This document shows, in pieces, positions 1-9,997 of a stretch of 64,000 nucleotides of DNA. Location of the stretch: the NCBI GenBank assembly GCA_963576565.1, contig OY755039.1, positions 69,754,886 through 69,818,885 on the forward strand, read 5' to 3'. The position numbers were made by a program, and so were the translations under genes. The notes under the pieces were generated by a model. That model was not told the origin of the DNA. It ran no database searches and worked only from the letters and a program-made list of their open reading frames with translations. Source of the stretch: Aspidapion aeneum (Eukaryota > Arthropoda > Insecta > Coleoptera > Brentidae). Every line of letters begins with the position of its first letter. Within the stretch, counting starts at the first letter, position 1.

Positions 1-171
1 TTTGTCACCCACCTCATAGAGAAGGGTGTAAAAGGCGATTCGCCCGACGTTATTTTCGGCCAATATGAACGAGAGTAACTTTCACCCAGTATGTAATCTG
101 AACGGATTTGAGCGCGCCCGACTACATCCGACGTGCTATCTGAACGTACGCCAGAAAGGAAAAATGATTAG

Positions 172-297
172 GGCCTGTCCTTAAATTACGTAACGCTCTA
201 GGGGTGGCCTTGCGTTACACTCAATGTTTTTTAATGTGTTTTTCTTGAAAATGCGTTACGAGGGGGGTCAAAAATCCTGAATTTTACTTTGTAACGG
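172..297 (+). mobile_element. MITE-like inverted-repeat fragment (CCTTAAATTACGTAACG family)
   Basis: The fragment begins with GGCCTGTCCTTAAATTACGT and runs through a block that matches, in opposite orientation, the more complete copy at 20871-21033. Shared landmarks are the ACTCAATGTTTTTTAATGTG stretch and the AAAAATCCTGAATTTT stretch. The right end here has decayed (CTTTGTAACGGGCT), so the terminal inverted repeat is no longer clean. No coding capacity. Assignment to a non-autonomous DNA transposon rests only on the inverted ends of the second copy. Confidence 0.55.
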
Positions 298-489
298 GCT
301 AAATTTTTGTACATAGCTTTATTTGGCCGAGACACCTTTTCCCCTGAAAAATAGAAAAATAACTTGTGATTCCTAACAGGGTGCGCAGGCGTATACATGC
401 TTCGTGCATCGGACTGACTAAACCAAGCATATCATTGGTAGAACAATATTGCCATTAACTTTTTAACACATTTTTTGGCTACAAAAAAA

Positions 490-1665
490 AATGCGGGTCA
501 CTAATTCTTTAATAGAACTTGCCAACGAATACCATATTCCACTATTTATTCGGTTTACAGACTTTGAAAAAGCTTTCGATAGCATTCAGGACGGCGCAGT
601 AAAAGCATCTTTTTTAATAGCCGAATAGATCAAAGATACATAGACTTAATAGCCAATATATATAGCGAAGCAACAACATCAATTAAAATCCACGAAAGAA
701 CCAAGCCAATTCTAATAAAAAGAGGTGTCAGACAGGGTGACACAATATCCCTTAAGCTATTTAACCGTTTAAGATGTTTTTAAAAACTTAAATTGAGAAG
801 ACATAGGTTTCCAAAGTAAGCGGACAATACTTTTACCACCTAAGATATGCTGATGATATCTCTCTGAAGCTTTAATAACTGACAAGAAAGAAGAACTGAT
901 AAAAATCCGGGAAGAACTGGATACAGCAGCTAAAATATAGGCTTAAGTATGAACTGCATTGAAACCAAAATCATAACAAACACAGATGAAGATATCACGA
1001 TCAGAATAAAATAGAACAAGTAGAGGAATATATATACCTGGGACAAATTATTAAACTAAAAAAAGAAAACCAAACAGCTGAAATCAAGAAACAAGTAAGA
1101 TTGGCCTGGGCAGCATTCGGTAAACAAAGCTACACATTAAAAAATAAAAAACATTCTCACTACCTCAAAACGAAAGTATATAACCAATGTATCCTTCCTG
1201 TACTTACCTATGAACTCCAGACCTGGACACTTACAAAATCAAACATGGATAAGGTAACAAAAGACCAAAGATCAATGCAAAGACAAATGTTACATGTAAA
1301 GCTAACAGATAGAAAAAGGAATAAATGGATAAGAAATAAAACAAAAGTAAGGGATGTCAGAGAAAAAGTAGCAAAATTAAAATGGAAATTTTAAAAGGAA
1401 AGACGATCGATGGAGCAAATGTAATGTAAACTGGAGACCTTGGGAAAATAAAAGAAGTAGGGCAAGACCCCAAAAGAGATGTGTGGACGATTTAAAGAAA
1501 CATACAGGAACTCGATGGATGAACACGGCGACAGACAGAGAAGAGAGGAAGATATTGGGGGAGGCCTATGTCCAAGGATGGATTGAAGAAGGCTTAATAG
1601 AAAGAATATGGCAAAAACCACCATGTTACAGAAGGGACAAAAAATTACCATTCCAACAAAAATGA
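490..1665 (+). pseudogene. RTE-like non-LTR retrotransposon reverse transcriptase relic
   Basis: A 5'-truncated reverse transcriptase relic spread over all three forward frames. Visible in order are: an RT segment with FTDFEKAFDS near 551; the RGVRQGDTIS block at about 721-750, a classic RT fingerprint; the catalytic Y-A-D-D box at 846-857; then the C-terminal region typical of RTE-type elements, an LAWAAFGK stretch with LPVLTYELQTW from 1101 to 1394; and finally a DDLKKHTGTRWM stretch to the stop at 1663-1665. The reading frame changes at least three times (frames at 551, 721, 846 and 1483 differ) and in-frame stops interrupt it. No endonuclease domain is present, so this is an old dead-on-arrival copy. 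The family call (RTE clade) comes from the layout of the C-terminal region and is inference; the reverse transcriptase identity is firm. Confidence 0.85.
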
Positions 1666-2071
1666 TTACTAGCTTTTAGTGACACTTAATAGTTTAGAGT
1701 CTGACACGTTTAATTTATAACAATTTTTGCAGACGCGAAGTATAAATTTTAATTTTTTTAGAAAAAATTTGGTTTTGTTTTAATTTTTAATGGGACTCAA
1801 ATCGATTTTAGTTCATGCAAACATAGAAAACCAAATGCTAAAATTTTTCGATTTGAAAAAGAAGAAACATGAAATAGACATTTAACTGATGACGGCCATC
1901 CACCAGAAGCGATTGTTCCCACTGTCTCTTTTCCATTATCATAAAGTATAAGGCATTGGGACAGTACATAGATATAGGAGAAAGGAAAATAGATAGGTAA
2001 AGCTTTCTTAAACATGAACATTTGTTGGCCCAGCATTTTAGGTTATTAACGATTGGTTGTGATGCACACAG
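1666..2071. other. Unannotated AT-rich spacer
   Basis: About 400 bases with no gene or repeat that I can support. A minus-strand reading frame at 1797-2036 has no recognisable motif and is probably chance. Confidence 0.5.
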
Positions 2072-2252
2072 TAGAGGTGTTGAAAAAGTAACTATTCGTT
2101 ACTCGAGTACCCGTTGCTCAACAAATAACGGAGTAACGAATACCGATCCGAAAATTAAATGATTACTTTCGTTACTTTGATTCCTTCAATTATTATTTAT
2201 CAGGGAGTAACTATGATAACTTAAGTAACTAACGCATTTAAATTGTATTTGT
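2072..2252 (+). repeat. GTTACT-rich repeat, left part (split by BEL-1)
   Basis: The sequence starts TAGAGGTGTTGAAAAAGTAA and carries many GTTACT/AGTAAC words. It matches, in reverse orientation, about 9560-9752. Its continuation is found at 8967-9110, on the far side of BEL-1: the uninterrupted relative at 9405-9752 runs straight through the point where BEL-1 inserted. The ends resemble the CAGRGGTG-type termini of hAT elements, but that is inference. Confidence 0.75.
2248..2252. repeat. BEL-1 target site duplication, left copy (TTTGT)
   Basis: TTTGT lies immediately outside the left LTR and is repeated at 8962-8966 immediately outside the right LTR. Five bases is normal for BEL/Pao integrases. 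The related uninterrupted repeat at 9405-9752 has a similar sequence at this point, which confirms the insertion site. Confidence 0.9.
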
Positions 2253-2722
2253 TGTATGCCCGCAATTAGAAAAACGATAACTGCAGTGCACTGTATATAT
2301 TTTATTAAATGAAGCGCGAACAAACATAAATATATTGATATGAAATCACGAAATAATTAAGGTCCATGGGTTAATTGTTGGTACCACACAACGGAAATCA
2401 GAAACAAAGCACTCACCTGTTTGCAGCCAATTTCTCCACGTTCCAGGGGCCCCTGTCTTGATCTAATGATGGCACCACGCAGCTGAAGGGCCGAAGTTTC
2501 CAGTTCTATGCTTCAGTACACCAAAATCAAGCACTTTTAAGTGTAGAAATTTGTAATAGTTGGAGAAAGTAATTTAACACGCCATTTTCTCGAGGCGGTA
2601 GAAAAGGATCTCACTGATTCTTGGTGCGCATGTCCAATGCGCGGAAAATGTACTCTGTCCATCATCCAATTGTGTGGTTTTAAAATTTTAAAAACAACCG
2701 CGAAATTTAGCGGGAGCTAACA
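2253..2722 (-). repeat. BEL-1 3' LTR
   Basis: 470 bp, a direct repeat of 8492-8961. The seven differences by eye are all substitutions. Just inside it (2723 onwards, read on the minus strand) is a purine-rich GGAGGGCAGTTA that ends at the LTR, in the position and with the composition of a BEL-type polypurine tract. Confidence 0.95.
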
Positions 2723-2738
2723 TAACTGCCCTCCAAAA
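2723..2738 (-). promoter_or_regulatory. BEL-1 polypurine tract (plus-strand primer site)
   Basis: On the minus strand the bases directly before the 3' LTR read TTTTGGAGGGCAGTTA. Position next to the LTR and a purine-rich core fit a polypurine tract. BEL-2 has the related CGGCCGCCAGTA at the same place, which supports the call. Confidence 0.6.
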
Positions 2739-2961
2739 CACACAATTTTAGAATATCGTCCGGTTGATATAATAGATATAAGAAAAAATGATCGACCGAT
2801 AAATATAAATGAATGGAAAACAGATAAGTATCGTAAGTTCATTTAGAGATAACGAAAACCCTAAAAAGGCAAAACAAACAAATAAAAAATTCAAAAAAAA
2901 TAAAAATAAAGAAAAACCTATTGTAATACCCGGTAATAGGTAGAAAAAATTAAAATTACTT

Positions 2962-3862
2962 TTAATTCGGCAAGAGGCACAGTTTTACAACTGGCCGCTT
3001 GTAAACACCGGTAGCCGTTCGTACCGTCGCTACACGCACTTGACCGTCTCCGCCGGGATGCAATTCGATCGGTTCGGTTCGGTTCGACCGACTGGCCATT
3101 TCAAAGGTGATTGGATGTGATCACTCGTTATGATCACCAAATCATTTAATTTGATATTTGGGGACGAATCAGCCCTCTTGTGTCGCTGTTGTAGCGTATG
3201 CAAATACTCTTCAGAATACCGTTTCCAAAAATCATTATGTAGTTTTTGGATTAGTTGCCATCTCGAGAGCCGATTTAGGGGAACCTCGGACAAATCTGAC
3301 TCCGGAATTTCTGAGTTAAGGGGTTCAAGGGTCAAAAAATGCCCAGGGGTAAGAGGTTGAAGATCGTGTGGGTCTGAAGAGGCAGGAGATAAAGGGCGAC
3401 TATTAAGTACGGCTTCTATGCGACATGTAAGGGTGGACATTTCCATGATGGACAACTTCTCGTCACCGACTACTCGAACAAAGTGAGTTTTAAAACTTTT
3501 GACGCCAGCTTCTGCCAGGCCATTGAAATGTGGACTGAGAGGAGGTCCCAGATGCCAACGAATAGAAAGTCTGGTGGACGCACTTCTTGCGTAATCAAGT
3601 AATTGGTTACGAAACCCTATAAAATTACTGCCCTGATCTGACCAGCATTGCGTCACGCTTCCACGTCTGGAAATGAATCGATGGAATGCACCTATAAACC
3701 CTTCGGTGGACAGTTCCATGGTTAATTCCAAATGCACGCAATGTGTGGCCGTACAGACAAACACACAGACATACGATTTGAAAGCTTTACAACCACGGTA
3801 ACGATGAGGAATCACAAAGAAAGGTCCACAAAAGTCAATAGCTACACTCGAAAAGGTCTAAG
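2962..3862 (-). pseudogene. BEL-1 pol: integrase core and C-terminus (frameshifted)
   Basis: Integrase catalytic core, which joins the cDNA to host DNA. Visible are the first catalytic Asp in a VAIDFCGPFF context just before 3815, the second in WSDQGSNFIG, and the Glu in a GLAEAGVKSFK block, giving an intact D,D(41)E-type triad. The open frame 3030-3815 has no start of its own: it is out of frame with the upstream 3842-5287 block, consistent with loss of one base in a T run near 3860. A second break lies at about 3065-3085, where a run of GGTTC/AACCG pentamers disturbs the frame; the conserved end of pol (a [18 protein letters not shown] tail) continues in another frame to a TAA at 2962-2964. 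About 240 bp of 3' untranslated sequence then separate pol from the LTR. Confidence 0.85.
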
Positions 3863-5267
3863 TTGATTGATTCGATGAGCGGGAAGAGAACTCATTATGG
3901 GCGGTCTATAGGGTTTAGGGTTGATTCTAAAACATTGCAGGCACTTGGATATGGTTCTTTGAATTGCCCGTCTGGCAGATAATATCCAAAATTGCTGTAA
4001 AAGCAGATTATGTAATGTTTTAAACCCAGGATGAAGGTATTGTCTATGAGTGGAATCGATAAGAAGAGTAGTTAAACGATGGTTACTCGAAAGTAAGACG
4101 GGGTGTTTTGCAGAATAAGACAAAAGGTCAGATTTTTGTAATCTGCCACCGACTCTAATGATATTATTTTCATCAAGAAAAGGTGAAAGTTTTCGAAAAG
4201 GTTTCGGTATTGGTTTATCCTTAGATAACGCGGAAAAAAGCTCAGAAAAACAAGAACCTTGAACGCGTTTGATAAGAAGGTATAACGCACTTTGCATCTC
4301 ACCGGTGGTAGGAAAAACAATATTTTCAAAAATAATTTTTTGGTCCGGCGGATTAGTGGGTTTTTGATAGGAATGGTTTTGAAAAAGGTTAACTATTCGA
4401 AGGACATAACAAATGATACGTTGAATTTTTGATATAGATGAATATTTGATAAGAAGCTGATCTAAGAAGTTAACGTCAATTATCGCATTGCAACAGACCT
4501 TTGGCTTTTCCTCCAGATTAATATCTCCGAAATCAATCGGCATTTTTGATTTATAAAAATCGGGCCATTCGTTTTCGGGAGACCACAAAAACGACGGTGC
4601 GTTCCACCACATGTCATGTGAAATGAGCTGTGAGGGGGTGGCCCCTCGTGACGCAATATCGGCTGCATTTAAAGCAGAAGGAATGTAGCGCCATGAGTTT
4701 GAGAGAATGATTTCTTGGATTCTACTGACTCGATTTCCAACAAAGGTTTGCCAGCGATTAGGAGGGGATGAAAGCCAGTGTAATACGACTTGCGAATCGC
4801 AGAAAGTAACGATATTTGTAAAAGTTATTTTTCCTTCATAGCTAGATAAGACGAAGTCAATTAATTCGCTTAAAAGAAATGCGCCTAGGAGTTCTAGCCT
4901 AGCCAAAGTTTGTGACTTTATAGGCGCGACCCTAGATTTTGCAGATATGAGAGAAACAGAGATATTGCTTTCCTCTTCTACACGAAAATATACGACGCCT
5001 GCGTAACCTCGAATTGAAGCGTCACAGAAGCCGATGATTTGACAGGTATTGGTTTTTAACAGTTTGATTTGTCGGGGTAATTGAAAATTGGAAAGAAACG
5101 GGAATTCAGAACGAAGTTTGTTCCAAGAGTCGATGATAGAAGAATCTGATTCTTCGTCCCAGCCTATTTTCGATATCCACAACTGTTGCAAAATAAATTT
5201 TGCTTGTAGCAACAAGGAAGAAAGAAAACCTAAGGGATCGAAGATTGTTCCTATGATAGATAAAATA
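3842..5267 (-). pseudogene. BEL-1 pol: RT C-terminus, RNase H and integrase zinc-binding domain
   Basis: The frame is open from the edge of the inserted element at 5267 down to a TAG at 3842-3844. It begins in the conserved IFDPLGFLS block at the end of RT. RNase H follows: FCDAS with the first catalytic Asp, a LARLELLGA block with the Glu, and FCDSQVVLHWL with the next Asp, then an AADIASRG block. The end of the frame holds the integrase HHCC zinc finger (H-x4-H in THRQYLHPG, C-x2-C in CLQCF). The frame then runs out of register just before the integrase core. The first 20 bases after 5267 belong to the inserted element and are not part of pol. Confidence 0.88.
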
Positions 5268-5345
5268 CTCTGCCAATCTATGGGCACCTAAGCTCACACT
5301 GGATACTATAGTTATAGTGTATCTACGTGAAAGCTAATATATCTA

Positions 5346-5690
5346 AAAACTTAAGTATATTTTATTGAACTCCAGACTCAATTACCTTTCGTTTGATACC
5401 ACACAAGCCATGTTTTGATTTAAACTCTAATTTTTCAAATCTACCCCCACCTTTTTTTTAAAAACTAAAATGTATTTTGTTTAACTCTAGACTCAATTAC
5501 CTTTCGTTTGATATCACACACGCCATATTTCCACTTAAACACTAATTTTTGAAATTTACCCCCACCCTTTTTTTTAAATTAAAATGGATTTTGTTTAACT
5601 CCAGACTCAATTACCTTTCGTTTGATATCACACACGCTATATTTTTACATAAACTCTAATTTTTGAATTCTACCCCCACCCTTTTATTTG
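5346..5690 (+). repeat. Three tandem ~115-bp units
   Basis: Each unit contains AACTCCAGACTCAATTACCT or a one-base variant, then a TTTCGTTTGATA(C/T)CACAC block and a CTACCCCCACC tract. They lie within the Helentron-like insertion and are its internal repeats. Confidence 0.8.
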
Positions 5691-5817
5691 GCTTGTGTTC
5701 GGTGGATTTTATTCATTTTTAAATGGGACCATCTCGACCCAAAACCCAGCCAGGATACCAAATTTCATTAAAATCGGGCAAGCCGTTTTTGAGTTATGCG
5801 CGTTGGTCGTTACAGAC

Positions 5818-5846
5818 AGACATACAGACAGACAGACAGACAGACG
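5818..5846. repeat. CAGA microsatellite
   Basis: A run of ACAGACAGACAGACAGACAG type directly after the AAATCGGGCAAGCCGTTTTT motif. It is part of the 3' portion of the inserted element. Confidence 0.8.
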
Positions 5847-5987
5847 GCGCAACAAAAAAGTTTCAAAATCATCTGAAACGCAAAGATATATAAAATTTTT
5901 TGAAATCGGAGCAACTTTTTTTTTCTCGAAAAAATTAGGATCACCATAGCTCACACTACTATAGTATAGTAGTAGTGTGAGCTAATA

Positions 5988-7609
5988 GTACGTTTAGTTG
6001 GGGGTTTGTCCTTCATTCGGCATTGATAAGAAAAAATGTCGTTTTTTGGATGCCATTGAAGGCCTAAAACTTTGATATAGTGTGGTTCATCCTTGTCAAA
6101 AAAGAGAGGCATTTGACGATCGGATTCTGGCAATGTTGCCAATAACTCAGGACAATTGCTTGCCCATTTTTTAAGTTCAAATCCTCCCGACTTCAACAAA
6201 TCATTGAGTTCCGTTTGAAGGGAAAGAGCTTCAGAAAGCGAAGGGCTAGTTCCCAAGATATCGTCGATGTAAATTGACGTTTTTAGAACAGTACTAGCCA
6301 TAGAAAAACGTTCCTTTTCTCTCTCTGCCAGCTCATTTAATGTACGCATGGCTAGAAAAGGTGAGCATGTCATGCCAAAAGTGACAGTAGAAAGTTCCCA
6401 CAATGAAAGTGGGCCCTGTGGAGAAAACCTTCACAATATCCTTTGATAAGGACGGTGATAAGGATTGATAAGGACTTGACGGAACATCTGTTTGATATCA
6501 GCAATGTAGGCAATAGGATTAAGACGAAACGTAAGGAGTAAAGAAGCAATATCCTTTTGAAGTTTCTGTCCAGATAACAACGTGTCATTGAGACTAATAT
6601 TCTTTGGAGTGACTGCCGAACAATCCCAGACTACCCTTAATTTTGTACTTAAGCTTTCCGGCTTTAGTACGCAATGATGTGCCAAAAAACATGATACGTC
6701 GACTTTTGGTTGACTAGGTAAAACTAGACTCATATGATTAGAATCGATATAGTCTTGCATGAAACTAGAATAGGCAGTGTACAGATCAGGATTTTTGAGT
6801 AATCTATTTTCTAGAAGTAAAAATCTACGATAAGCTTGCAGATAAGTATTTCCTAGGTCAGGGTTTATTTTATCTTTAAACGGGAGATCTAGCATGAATC
6901 TACCGCTCGGTTGTCGTACGACACTCGCAGTACATATTGATTCCGCTTGTTTTTCCTCCTTTGATAAGATTTGTTTTTTAGGCAAATGTTCGATTTTCCA
7001 AAACCTAGGGATAATGACCTCTAAAGGAGGTGAATGACTCGTTAAAAAACAACTGGTTCGTTCCGTAAGATTACCTACTTTGTCAACTTTTCCCATGACG
7101 ACCCAGCCAAAGATGGTTTCAAGGGCTGAAGGTTGCCCTATTTGTCCAAGAACCCTGCCCTCCTTGAATATCTGTGCGAATAGCTCGCAACCAATAACTA
7201 GGTCCACAGGTCTAGATTTGAAATAAGATGGGTCGGCAAGTTTAAGGTTTTCCAAGTGTTTCCACTGATTATCGTTCAAAGTGAATGTGGGCATATTGGA
7301 ACATAGTTGTGGAACAACAATTGCTTCGAAATTAAGTAAAGGAGTGACCTGTCCTTGTGGCTTAATGTGACATTGAACGAGCCCTTTGGAAGTAAGAGAA
7401 GACATTTGGTTTAATCCGAATATTTCAGTGGTGTAACTTCGCCTAGGAAGATTAAGACGCTGAATACACTTTTCACTGATGAATCCTGTCTGTGATCCAG
7501 AATCAAGCAGTGCCCTTACAGGTGGAAAATTTCCGCAACCGTCCATAACATCTATTATGGCGGTGCATAAAAGAAAGGTACCTGAATGTCCTGAGGTATT
7601 AAATGACAC
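5988..7609 (-). pseudogene. BEL-1 pol: aspartic protease and reverse transcriptase
   Basis: Two blocks in the same frame separated by one stop. The upstream block (7609 to 6431) starts with the retroviral-type aspartic protease, visible as LLDSGSQTGF (catalytic Asp in D-S-G), then the protease-RT linker and the RT N-terminus with LSTKLRVVWDCSA and YIADIKQMFRQV. It ends at a TGA (6431-6433) where BEL elements normally have a Trp codon; after it the frame is open again and continues through the RT palm with Y-I-D-D (IYIDDILG) to the insertion at 5987. The opening residue of each block is not an ATG; translation would have come from gag upstream. A further frame change lies near 7655, between the last Gag zinc knuckle and the protease. 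Confidence 0.88.
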
Positions 7610-8071
7610 ATGAAGATTATTGACAGGTGGTGTGTGAATGACAGGACTTGGCTTCCAGACTCTTTATTAGTTTCTAAGATATGAGTTAAAGTGTGGTGCC
7701 TTTTACTATTGCAAGTCCTGCATGAATATTTTGATTTGGAGTTTCAGATTCGTTTTAACGAACATATGATCGCGCGAAGGATGGGGCCTCAACCGGAAAT
7801 ATTTCAGAGTAAACCCCTTTACACGCATAAAAATATTTACGAGCTTCTGAAAGGATCGCATCTTGCGTTTTAAACTCCTCGTCGTCCGAGTCGTCTATCA
7901 TCATAATGACATCATTATGTGCAAACATGCATTTATCGAAGGTTTCATCCAAATCGGAATACCTCACTTGAAACTCGTTTCTCGCTTTTGCGTCCGTTGT
8001 GAAAACACATAACACTCGGTGATCGCAGATAAAAAACCCCTGCGTTTTTGCACGGCTTTTTTGATAGACAT
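7610..8071 (-). pseudogene. BEL-1 gag remnant
   Basis: The probable gag start is the ATG read at 8071-8069, opening MSIKKAVQKRRGF. A frame shift then leads into the 7755-8015 frame (FQVRYSDLDETFDKCM), a charged, coil-like N-terminal Gag region as in BEL elements. The DUF1759-type capsid part and the first zinc knuckles are missing: the next recognisable piece, at about 7655-7720, is only the last knuckle (CRTCNSKRHH). A family-length Gag would need several hundred more codons here, so a deletion near 7740-7755 is inferred. Non-functional. Confidence 0.7.
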
Positions 8072-8491
8072 GATTTTACCTTTGAAATGACGAAATTGTC
8101 GGTAAATATACAATTAACGCTAAATTAATGCTTCTGAAATAGAAAAATGACGAATTGTCGAAAATATGCACTAATTTATCGCAATTGATGAAAATTGTTT
8201 TAAATATCGAAATGGTATGGAACAAATCTAATCACAGAAATTGTTTTTGTTTGTTTTGATTGCTTCTCGATTTTTGTTTACTGAAATGACCACGCGGTAG
8301 ACCCTGCGTTACCATAGCAGCGGACCGAAAACAGGTGAACTGCGCCGAAACCAAAGGTCGACCGAAAATCTCTCTCGGTTCAATACGATTGGCAAAATTC
8401 AAGGCCGTGTGATCTCGGTGAAAAATGGCCGACTTATTAATACCGTCGTATGGAGTAAAATTTAAATAATTAGGGTCGAAGGAACACTTTA
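8072..8491 (-). other. BEL-1 5' leader
   Basis: Untranslated leader between the 5' LTR and gag. A frame at 8232-8504 is open but overlaps the LTR and has no known motif, so I do not call it a gene. Directly after the 5' LTR the minus strand reads TAAAGTGTTCCTTCGACCC. This lacks the usual TGG of a tRNA primer-binding site. Confidence 0.6.
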
Positions 8492-8961
8492 TGTATGCCC
8501 GCAATTAGAAAAACGATAACTGCAGTGGACTGTATATATTTTATTAAATGAAGCGCGAACAAACATAAATATATTGATATGAAATCACGAAATAATTAAG
8601 GTCCATAGGTTAATTGTTGGTACCACACAACGGAAATCAGAAACAAAACACTCACCAGTTTGCAGCCAATTTCTCCACGTTCCAGGGGCCCCTGTCTTGA
8701 TCTAATGATGGCACCACGCAGCTGAAGGGCCGAAGTTTCCAGTTCTATGCTTCAGTACACCAAAATCGAGCACTTTTAAGTGTAGAAATTTGTAATAGTT
8801 GGAGAAAGTAATTTAACACGCCATTTTCTCGAGGCGGTAGAAAAGGATCTCACTAATTCTTGGTGCGCATGTCCAATGCGCGGAAAATGTACTCTGTCCG
8901 TCATCCAATTGTGTGGTTTTAAAATTTTAAAAACAACCGCGAAATTTAGCGGGAGCTAACA
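8492..8961 (-). repeat. BEL-1 5' LTR
   Basis: 470 bp, the promoter-bearing LTR for this minus-strand element, a direct repeat of 2253-2722. Its outer end abuts the TTTGT duplication at 8962-8966. Confidence 0.95.
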
Positions 8962-8966
8962 TTTGT
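8962..8966. repeat. BEL-1 target site duplication, right copy (TTTGT)
   Basis: Matches 2248-2252 exactly and abuts the 5' LTR. Confidence 0.9.
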
Positions 8967-9110
8967 TAAAGGTAACAATAAGAAAAAGTAGGACACGACA
9001 ATCTGGCAATGTTGCTTGTTTGAACGCCTACTCTGATTTTTTTAGATTTTAAGTATGTATTTCTTTGTATGTAAGGCATTAGATTTTTAAAATAAAGTTG
9101 TACACAGAAT
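8967..9110 (+). repeat. GTTACT-rich repeat, right part (split by BEL-1)
   Basis: Continues the repeat that begins at 2072. It matches the reverse complement of about 9405-9545, sharing the TTAAGTATGTATTTCTTTGT and AAGGCATTAGATTTTTAAAA words. Confidence 0.75.
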
Positions 9111-9997
9111 AGAGGTGTTGATTTTCGTTACTTTTGAATACTCGTTACTAATCGTTACTTTTGACAACAAAGTAATCATTTTATATATTCGTTACTATTG
9201 TTACTTTGATTACTGTAACTGTCTTCAATTTAATCATATAATTAGTGCAAAATTCTCGGACTGACATTAATTCGAAGATAATTTACTTGTAGGTATATTT
9301 TTGTTGTTGGTATTATGGAAATATTCAATTGACATTTTTAAAATGCGGGCTAGGGCTAAAATTTAAAAAAATAAAAAATAGGAATTACTTAGAAACTGTT
9401 CTGTGTACAACTTTATTTTAAAAATCTAATGCCTTACATACAAAGAAATACATACTTAAAATTTAAAAATTTCAAGCAAGCGGCTGCAAGCGTCAAACAA
9501 ACAATATTGCTAGATTGTCATGTCCTACTTGTTACCTTTTACAAAACATTTTAAATGCGTTAGTTACTTAAGTTATCATAGTTACTCCCTGATTTTGGAT
9601 TTCCGACTTACTGGATACTAAAATAATCGAAGGAATCAAAGTAATCAGAGTAACGAAAGTACTCATTTAATTTTCGGATCGGTATTTGTTACCCCGTTAT
9701 TTGGCGATTAACGAGAACTCGGGTAATTAATAGTTACTTTTCAACATCTTTACCACAGAACAGTTCCTACGTAATTCCTACCTTTATTTTTATAATTTTA
9801 GCCCGCATTTTGAAAATTTCATTTGAATATTTCCATAATATCAACAAGAAATATATACCTACAAGTTAATTATATGATTGAATTGAATACAGTTACAGTA
9901 ATCAAAGTAATGATAGTAACGAATATATAAAATGATTACTTAGTAGTCGAGTTACGATTAGTAACAAGTATTCAAAACTAACGAAAATCAACAACAC
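9111..9997. repeat. Palindromic GTTACT repeat with nested copy
   Basis: Two inverted arms, 9111-9404 (starting AGAGGTGTTGATTTTCGTTA) and about 9753-9997 (ending TAACGAAAATCAACAACAC). Both contain the words TTTTATATATTCGTTACTAT, CTTGTAGGTATAT and ATGGAAATATTCAA, in opposite orientation. Between the arms, 9405-9752 is an inverted copy of the repeat seen at 2072-2252 plus 8967-9110. A large foldback MITE is likely. No coding capacity. Confidence 0.7.

Larger units (their letters stand above)
5268..5987 (+). mobile_element. Helentron/HINE-like non-autonomous insertion inside BEL-1
   Basis: About 720 bp that interrupt pol between conserved RT residues. Flanks share AATA (5264-5267 and 5984-5987), so the exact edge is ambiguous by four bases. 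Near the left end is AGCTCACACT (5291-5300) and the right end is a near-perfect hairpin (5949-5983) that finishes AGTGTGAGCT, so the termini share an inverted motif. The middle holds three diverged tandem copies of a roughly 115-bp unit (5360-5685) with a CTCAATTACCTTTCGTTTGA core, followed by an AATTTCATTAAAATCGG motif and a (CAGA)n tract. Short inverted termini, internal tandem repeats and a 3' hairpin match DINE/HINE-type Helentron derivatives; this class is inference. No coding capacity. Confidence 0.6.
2253..8961 (-). mobile_element. BEL-1: BEL/Pao LTR retrotransposon (defective)
   Basis: A 6.7-kb element read from right to left. The 5' LTR is 8492-8961 and the 3' LTR is 2253-2722. In its own orientation it begins TGTT and ends ACA, with TTTGT target duplications on both sides. 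Internal order is gag remnant, protease, reverse transcriptase, RNase H, integrase, the BEL/Pao order. The two LTRs differ at 7 of 470 positions, so this is not a very recent insertion. Coding damage includes a large gag deletion, a nonsense codon in RT, a 720-bp insertion between RT and RNase H, a frameshift before the integrase core and a second one near the integrase C-terminus. Confidence 0.95.

Noticed and set aside
8232..8504. Minus-strand frame of 90 codons overlapping the BEL-1 5' LTR
   Set aside because: It lies in the LTR and untranslated leader and has no Gag-like feature. The plausible gag start is the ATG at 8071.
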